Source: Aphelenchoides besseyi (lineage: Eukaryota > Nematoda > Chromadorea > Rhabditida > Aphelenchoididae). From it: DNA of 64,000 bases. Where the stretch lies: contig JAMPIQ010000001.1 in NCBI GenBank assembly GCA_024699855.1, positions 5,208,001 through 5,272,000 on the forward strand, in the 5' to 3' direction. Positions 58,299 to 64,000 of the stretch are shown one piece after another. Both the position numbers and the translations under genes were made by a program. Numbering within the stretch: position 1 is the stretch's first letter; every line of letters begins with the position of its first letter. The notes under the pieces were generated by a model. That model did not search any database. It saw only the letters and a program-made list of their open reading frames with translations, and was not told where the DNA came from.

Positions 58299-58720
58299 TT
58301 ATTCCTCAACGACGGAATGAATATTGGAACTGACTTTTGCACCAAAGGCCGCCGAATTATGGTGATAAACATTGGGGGTTTTCTCGGCCACAAGTCCAGT
58401 GTAGAGCACATCTTCCAAATGAATACTCTTGACAGTTGCCGTGTTGTTGAGTAGTGAAGCAACGGCCGCAGTGGATAGCAAATACGAACATCCCTGACAG
58501 AAGGTCGGAAAAACTGTCCTGTTGTATTCTTTTGACGACACAAACCTGAAACTCCAGATAGTTATTTCAACTTCTTTGTTTCTCACCAGCGGTTATTTGG
58601 ATCACGAAATGGTTTGTGGCCCTTCCACCGATTACAGAAGAAGGATTTCGGATGTTCGACGAGCAGAGGATTGAACTCGGTGCTGTAACGTCTCTTTATA
58701 AAATCCAATCTGCCATCTTC
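58299..58720 (-). pseudogene. C-terminal fragment of a GT31-type galactosyltransferase
   Basis: Two exons split by a short intron (about 58549-58590) encode FFCNRWKGHKPFRDPNNRW, then VSSKEYNRTVFPTFCQGCSY, LLSTAAVASLL and HLEDVLYTGLVAE, matching the final part of beta-1,3-galactosyltransferases (Y-P-x-Y/F-C-x-G-x-GYxLS ... EDVxxG). The usual N-terminal TM anchor, the DxD-bearing core and roughly two thirds of the domain are absent upstream, where sequence reaches AT-rich intergenic DNA. GCSY replaces the usual GGGY/SGYV. Probably a decayed partial duplicate. Confidence 0.55.
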
Positions 58721-58729
58721 ATTCTTTAG

Positions 58730-59270
58730 ACCACGCCCCCTCTAAAAATCGCCACGGTCAACCCATTTCGTCAATTGAAATCATTCCTATCAATTTTCTC
58801 GTCGCGAACCAAACAATAGCTCGTCATCCTTTTTATCCGTCTTACTCTTTTAAGTTATTGTCAAGTTGTACTAACTGTGATCAAATAAACTAGGACGAAA
58901 TAAGTGATCAGTGTTTTTAATTTGTGAGGAAGAAGACTAGAGGACTACTCCATTTTTACAGTGCGCACGTAGTGGAAAAAAGAGTGCGAGAAGCGGGTCA
59001 AAAAAGCGACCATATGGGAAAAATGCAATTATCATTATCTTAACACCAAATTGAAGCTATGAAAATGACATCACACAAAATTCCCATAAATTCTCAATCA
59101 ATAAAAAAAAACAGGAAAATCCATCAATTCCCCACGAAGTGCTGGACGTCTCAAATCCGGACTTTTTGCTGGGACACCCTGTACTCTTCCAAAAATTTGT
59201 TTTGAAGTTCAATAACAACTAAATTCACTTATCACCTTCAAAAACCTTTTATTAGCGCATACTTGCCCAA
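58730..59270. other. Intergenic with a solo mariner-type terminus
   Basis: AT-rich and gene-free. Contains a GCTGGGACACCCTG|TA end at 59168-59181 (separate entry) and the minus-strand AATAAA of the pseudokinase gene near 59250. Confidence 0.4.
59168..59181 (-). repeat. Solo mariner-like terminal sequence
   Basis: GCTGGGACACCCTG followed by TA is identical to the outer 14 bases of the complete element at 14105-15757, but the adjoining inner bases differ and no opposite end is found upstream. It is probably a relic of a related but different element. Confidence 0.5.
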
Positions 59271-59275
59271 TTATC

Positions 59276-61144
59276 CTAATGGTATTCGTGCTTTCGCATC
59301 ACAAACTCACTGACCGGAGCATTGGATTTGCTTTCATTTTGAGGAGCTGCAGAAAACTGTTTCTTGATCGTTTTCTGTAGTGGCTGCGATTCCTCTTCTT
59401 CTTCGTCCTAAGATTAAAGCTCACTGTATGCTCTCATTCTGTTCTTACCTCCTTCTTTTCCATTTTCTTCTTACGGGCTGACGGTTTGTTTTCAACGGTC
59501 AAGGCGTTCAATTTGGCATTCATCTCCGCGTTTTGACGTTTGATCTCCTCCATTTGCATTAGAAGCTGATTATTCGACAGTATAACTTGAGCAGATTTGG
59601 TCGGAGTGATTGGAGAGAATGCATGTGGAGTCTCGGGTCGATAGATCGGTTTATGAAGGCGCTTATTCATTAATGATTCGTTTTCTGGAATCTCTTCTTC
59701 CAGACGTTGATCTTCCTGATATTCTTGTACCGACTGTTTCGGCCTTCTGTGGTTTACGGGTCTGAACAATCTGCGGTTTCTTTGCGTTAATTGGTGGCAT
59801 TGATTGTGCAATCGCCTGTCGACCATCTTCTTCCAAGTCTTCTGCCTCATTCGGGAATAACTGAAATCGATGCTTTGAATCACAAGATCATAGGAACTGC
59901 TTACCTCAATGTAACTTTCTTCACCACTTACACGCCGAACAACTCGACGCTTTACGTCTTTGACATCAAGAGTCAAAGTCTCGTCTTTGTCGAAGTCCAC
60001 ATCGTAAGTGTTCTTGGATGTCTTAATGAGAGTGAACATAATTAACAACTGCAAACTTACGTGACCTGCTTTCTGCCAATCGAATGGCCCTCGAAAGTGG
60101 AATTTGATTTGTTCTTTCATTGTGATCAAAAGCATTCCAATATACGTATAATTGGGTCTGTCGGTGTCTCCGACCTTGTCTAGATTGTGTATGATCAAGA
60201 GGAACTGACGCGGAACAAACTTATAGCACTCCTCAACTACAACACAATTATTTCTGAGCATAACTGAAAACTCACAACCGTCACAAAACAATCGCTCTTT
60301 GTTCACGAACATGTTCAAATCGGTCGACTGTTCGTCCCATGGCAGAAGTCGACGACCAAACAAATTGAACGACAAGTAGACCCACGACTCCAAGTCGTCT
60401 TTGCGATTTATTTCCTTGTTGCGATGATATGAATGAGAACGAAACGAACGATTCGAGAGCTTTGGCAAACGACGAGGACTCACACTCGGCTTTGTTTCGT
60501 AGTGCTGTTCGAAGTGGTAAGACAACGAGAATCCAATCATGTAGACAATCTGTGGGTTGTCGAGTCCGAAAATGAATTTGGTGGGCGAAATGTCGCGGTG
60601 AATGAAACCGAGAGCATGAAGATCGTGGACCGCTTGAAACGTTTGCATGGCCAAATGAGCAGCGTTCGGACGCCTGAAATGACATCGGTGGTTGTTTGTA
60701 AGTGTCAAGCTCACGAGAAGTCACAGCCATTGAGCAGCTTGATGCGCAGATCGTTCAAATTGTAGTCTCCAAATGTCATGATCAGGTAGTTGTATAGCCC
60801 ATTGACTAGACCTTTGTTGTGCAGACGCAGGAAATGACGACTGTAACGTTCGTGATGCTTCAACACATCCATAAGCAAAAAAGCATCACGCTGAAAAGAA
60901 TGTTGATTGGAAACTACCAGTAAATTACTTTCAGTTGCTTTATATCCGAAAGCCGATTGAACATTTCCACTTTCATTGCATACAAAGTTGAGGTCGTCTT
61001 CTGACGCACAGCATAGACGTTTTCGGCGATTTGAGAGACCACTTTGTAGCTGCAATCAACGGTGATTTTGCACAAAGATTCTTGGTTACCGCTCTCCAGT
61101 TTTGCATTTGATTTCGAAGCCCAGATAGAGTTTGCTGGAGTCAT
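59276..61144 (-). CDS. TTBK-like pseudokinase with a coiled-coil tail
   Basis: ATG 61144 (MTPANSIWASKSNAKLE). The fold of a TTBKL kinase is visible: YAMKVE (beta-3 Lys), LIMTFGDYNLNDLR, ALGFIHRDISPTKFIFG, MIGFSLSYHF, RKDDLESWVYLSFNLFG and LLPWDE. The catalytic Asp of HRD is kept, but the metal-binding Asn after HRDISPT is Lys, and the DFG Asp is replaced (MIGFSL), so ATP-Mg binding and catalysis are doubtful. C-terminal exons encode basic and acidic stretches and a coiled coil (LLMQMEEIKRQNAEMNAKLN), ending MRKHEYH, stop TAG 59276. Its family partner at 2.7-4.1 kb keeps all residues. Confidence 0.8.
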
Positions 61145-61149
61145 AGTCA

Positions 61150-61525
61150 CGATTCAATCGACCGGATTTCTTGTTTGCGTCCACTTCTTTCGGCGAATTG
61201 AGTTTCTTTCTTTCTGATGATTTGGAGAAACGATCGAGTTGTTCTTCTAAAATCAAATCCGCCTACTCATCGGTAGAATCGAAAAGTTACTTCGTAGCTG
61301 AAGAAAAGTGTTTTCGTCTCCGTCCATTTCGATTCCACCGCTCAAACACCTGATTCGAGATCAATTGACTTAAAAGGTGCAAATTCGATCGATTTAAACT
61401 CCAATTCAGCAAATTAGACACCTGCTCTTGATGTGAACAGACTCATTCATAACCGCAAACACAGTAGTTTTCAGTTGACTTGCAATTTGAACGGTCGACT
61501 ACGCAAAACTACTCTCTTTCTGCTT
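61150..61525. other. Divergent promoter region
   Basis: Lies between the pseudokinase start and the small protein gene on the other strand. No gene. Confidence 0.35.
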
Positions 61526-61528
61526 ACC

Positions 61529-61947
61529 ATGGATGTTGTCAATGCTCTTGACAAAATCATCAACATGGTTCTCGAAAAAGCGGAACTTCAGCTCTTGGCA
61601 TTGCCGGCAGATCGATCGTCTTTGATTCGTTCGGGTATCTTTAACAATGAAGCGGATGATGAGTTTTAATCTAAAGATCGAGTTCATTTGCCACTTCAGA
61701 CACGACATCTATTAGATCAACGGCCAACAAAAACTACGGACTCACTGATGCATCGCTCATCAAGCGCAGTTTGAACGTGAGTTAAGAACCCAAAAGCTTT
61801 CGATTTGGTTGTTAGGCTGCTGAGAAGCAACTGGAGCTTTTGGCACGTGATGCAGAGACCGAGGAAGTCGAGCCATCAGCTCAGAAGAGATCAAAAGAAC
61901 AACCAAAAGCCAAACGTCATCGTCCCGATTGTCGTCATTGCAAGTGA
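61529..61947 (+). CDS. Small helical protein with basic C-terminus
   Basis: Not recognised. ATG 61529 starts MDVVNALDKIINMVLEKAEL. Two introns (about 61632-61706 and 61778-61816) join in frame to TSIRSTANKNYGLTDASLIK and AAEKQLELLARDAETEEVEP, ending in a Lys/Arg-rich tail KRHRPDCRHCK, TGA at 61945-61947. The tail looks like a nuclear-localisation signal. Reading straight through the first intron would give a shorter protein ending NNEADDEF. AATAAA lies at about 61969. Confidence 0.5.
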
Positions 61948-62075
61948 TCTTTTTCTCGTGTTTAGAGCCAATAAACTCGGTTCATTTGCGGATGTAACTG
62001 TTTATTCTTGTAATCTAACTACACAGCCAATTGATCCGCGAGATTGAAGACTACGAAAGAATCATTCCGTTGAAC

Positions 62076-64000
62076 CTAATGCCAACGAACGGGAAGAAGT
62101 TGGTGACTCCAAAAGCCACGATTATTGGCCATCACAAGCACAGAATTGTTTGACCGTTCCTGAAATAAGAACTCGAGTTCAATACTGCAAGCCACGATCT
62201 CACCCCATTGTCCGATTTGCACCGCCTCTAACGTGGTCTGACGATCATCGGTCGCGTAGTTGCCCAAAACCACCGAGATGTTGGCCAATTTACCAGCAAC
62301 AGTGAGAGCCGAGTTCCAAACCAAATTCTGCACACGTTTGTTGTATCCGGCGAATTGGTTCTGAAAGAAAGAAAGAAAGTGAGTGAATGAATGATGGCAA
62401 CTGACTCGGTAGGAAGAGGACCATGTAGCGACTGCTTCGTTCAACGAAGTGGTGAGAATCGTTGTGTTGGACGAACTAATCACAATCAAAGTGCTACGTT
62501 TCGAGCAGACGCCTTGGACTGGAGTCGTAGTCGTGGTTACTTTGGTAGTCGTGGTTGTTGGCTTAGTGGTTGTGGTGGTAGGCTTTGTAGTCGTTGTAGT
62601 TGGCTTAGTCGTTGTGGTGGTTGTTGTCTAAAAAAGGATTGATGAGAGGAGCAAAGCAACAAGAAATACCGTGGTTGTAGTTGTGGTAGTTGTGCTCGTC
62701 GATGTGGTGATGTGAGTTTGCCATCCACAGTGCTCATACTGAACTCGAAATTAGTGATCGATTGCTGGAAACCTACGAAGTAGCCGGAAGCAATCAACTG
62801 GTAGAAAGATCCCCACTCGGCCAACTCCAATCCGTACACGTATTCGACGAACCACTCTTCCAACAAGTACCATTGGAATGTCTGATTGATGAAGAACTCC
62901 AGACGCACGTAGACATCGACTTCGACTTGGAAGAACTCGTAGCAGACTTGGTAGAACTGTTTGATGGATGAGCGAACGGAAGTCGAGTAGCTGGTGTTTT
63001 GGGAGGCCTCCAAGAGCACTTGCAACAGAACACAGTTGCTTACTGAGCCACCAATAACCACATCGACAGTCGTGATTTGTTCGAACTAAACGAGCGGTCG
63101 AGAGCAACTCGAACACAAAACTTACGACATAAGTGACTGAGATGAACTGCTCGAGACTTCCGAATCCAATGATCTCGATGCCGTAGAACTCGACTTGCCA
63201 CGATGAGTATTGGGCGAAGAAGGCCGAGAACTTGACGTTGATCAAGTAGTACTTGTCGAATTGGGAGTAGTAGGAGGATTGGATGATGACCGTGAGTTCT
63301 TGAATGAGGGTGATCACCGCGTTGTGTTGTTGCGAGTTTCCGCTGGTGTAGTTGAGGAGAGCGTCGAAGAGCGGGCACGAGCCTTCGGAATCGATCTCGA
63401 TCGTAACACCGATGTATTCGTATTGAACATTGACGACAACGGTGAAGAGATCGATGACATATCCCCATTGAGCGATCCACTGGTATTGCAAAGCGATTCT
63501 AATTTCTTCATATTGGACGAAAAGCGCCTTCAGAGCGTAGACACATTTGATGAACTTGACCTCGGCCGTGTACCATTCGACGGCAAAGATGGTCTTTTCA
63601 CAGTGTTCGACAAAGTTCAACCAAATGATTTGCAATTCGCCTTCGAAGAGGATGGTGAAGTTGTAGAAGAGTTCGATCAAAATGCAATGCGAGTGATATT
63701 CCTCGGCCGTCGAACCGGCAACGAATTGGGTGGTCGAGACCAATGGGAGGATGCTTGAGGCTGCTGGAGTCGATGAGGACTCGGCGTAGACCGACGATGA
63801 AGCTCCGGAAGCAGTACTTCCACTAACACAGACACATTCACCTGGGGTGGGAGTGTATCCCTCAGTGACGATCGAATAATCGCTGGTGGTCGGCACTTTG
63901 GGGACTGCGGTTGTTGCTGTGGTCGTAGGTTTGCTTTGCTTCGTTGATTTTGGTGGTTCTTCGCAGAGCGATTGACAGGTATTGGTCTCCTGATCGAACC
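62076..64000 (-). CDS. Secreted protein with four copies of an unrecognised domain (5' end outside window)
   Basis: Runs from beyond the right edge to TAG 62076. The visible N-terminal part has FDQETNTCQSLCEEPPKST, a Thr-rich linker and a Ser/Ala/Thr-rich segment. Then come four repeats of roughly 100-120 residues at about 63700-63395, 63390-63130, 63070-62715 and 62510-62076. Each is rich in aromatic and beta-branched residues and shares a core like QWIAQWGYVIDLF, IEIIGFGSLEQFI, LELAEWGSFYQLI, VQIGQWGEIVACS near its end. A mucin-like run of Thr with Lys-Pro (about 62690-62520) separates the third and fourth copies. Introns at about 63065-63127, 62629-62670 and 62360-62400. No known domain matched in my reading; an extracellular matrix or surface role is inferred. 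Confidence 0.6.

Noticed and set aside
62391..62971. Plus-strand frames with Val/Gly-rich repeats and acidic stretches
   Set aside because: Reverse-complement shadows of the Thr-rich linker and repeat domains of the minus-strand gene.
1..64000. CRISPR arrays, bacterial operons, riboswitches, rRNA or prophage features
   Set aside because: Nothing resembling them is present; the sequence is eukaryotic with spliceosomal introns.
1..64000. Spliced-leader RNA genes
   Set aside because: I looked for an SL1-like leader followed by an Sm site and did not find one, although trans-splice-like acceptors are frequent.

Overview
This is a eukaryotic window, almost certainly from a compact nematode genome. 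Nearly every gene is split by very short introns (about 37-60 nt) with TTTCAG/TTTTAG acceptors. Several ATGs sit a few bases after an acceptor-like site with no upstream exon, as expected for spliced-leader trans-splicing. The gene families are also nematode-typical: TTBK-like kinases, F-box proteins with an FTH-like layout, a serpentine 7TM receptor, a CBD-1-like chitin-binding protein, a TWK potassium channel, MADF and BED factors, and an FG-repeat germline-type DEAD-box helicase. I do not name a species.

Layout. 0.4-1.65 kb: secreted Cys-pair protein (-). 2.7-4.1 kb: active TTBK-like kinase (-). 4.7-4.9 kb: tiny amidated neuropeptide precursor (-). 5.2-8.75 kb: one long F-box gene that looks like two tandem units fused (-). 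9.1-12.2 kb: DEAD-box helicase with an FG-repeat tail (-). 14.1-15.76 kb: mariner-type transposon with perfect 186-bp inverted repeats. 16-16.9 kb: BTB protein (+). 17.1-18.3 kb: 7TM receptor (-). 18.6-19.5 kb: strongly G-skewed non-coding stretch. 19.7-22.5 kb: type I membrane protein and aspartic protease (+). 22.7-23.8 kb: RPL21 and APC11 (-). 24.4-27.2 kb: UQCR10-like gene (+) whose single 2.5-kb intron hosts two antisense genes, one a K2P channel. 27.3-30.8 kb: chitin-binding protein with about 12 modules (-). 31.9-36.8 kb: a charged coiled-coil protein, a MADF protein and a BED-finger protein (+). 38 kb: intron-containing tRNA-Arg. 38.5-39.5 kb: FITM2 homologue (-). 40.2-40.6 kb: small protein (+). 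40.9-47.6 kb: cytosolic carboxypeptidase CCPP-1/AGTPBP1 (+) with a decayed antisense LRR relic in an intron. 49.2-50 kb: MsrB (+) and tRNA-Glu (-). 51.2-53.2 kb: PLAT-domain gene and an interrupted hypothetical gene (+). 53.3-54.2 kb: adenylate/UMP kinase family (-). 54.8 kb: tRNA-Gly (+). 55.9-58.7 kb: cluster of truncated gene copies (CNOT1 C-terminus, beta-propeller-like gene with one frameshift, GT31 glycosyltransferase tail). 59.3-61.1 kb: TTBK-like pseudokinase (-). 61.5-61.9 kb: small protein (+). 62.1-64 kb: secreted protein with four copies of an unrecognised domain, cut by the window edge (-).

The genes are mostly unrelated housekeeping and lineage-specific genes; there is no single pathway here. 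The most notable observations are: an apparent AT-AC intron cutting the first selectivity-filter loop of the K2P channel; the nesting of that channel and a one-TM gene inside the UQCR10 intron; a fused double F-box protein; a putative amidated neuropeptide; the repeated unknown domain at the right edge; and a mariner-like element with identical long termini but a broken transposase with unusual DDD spacing. All exon structures were read by eye and have not been checked against transcripts.
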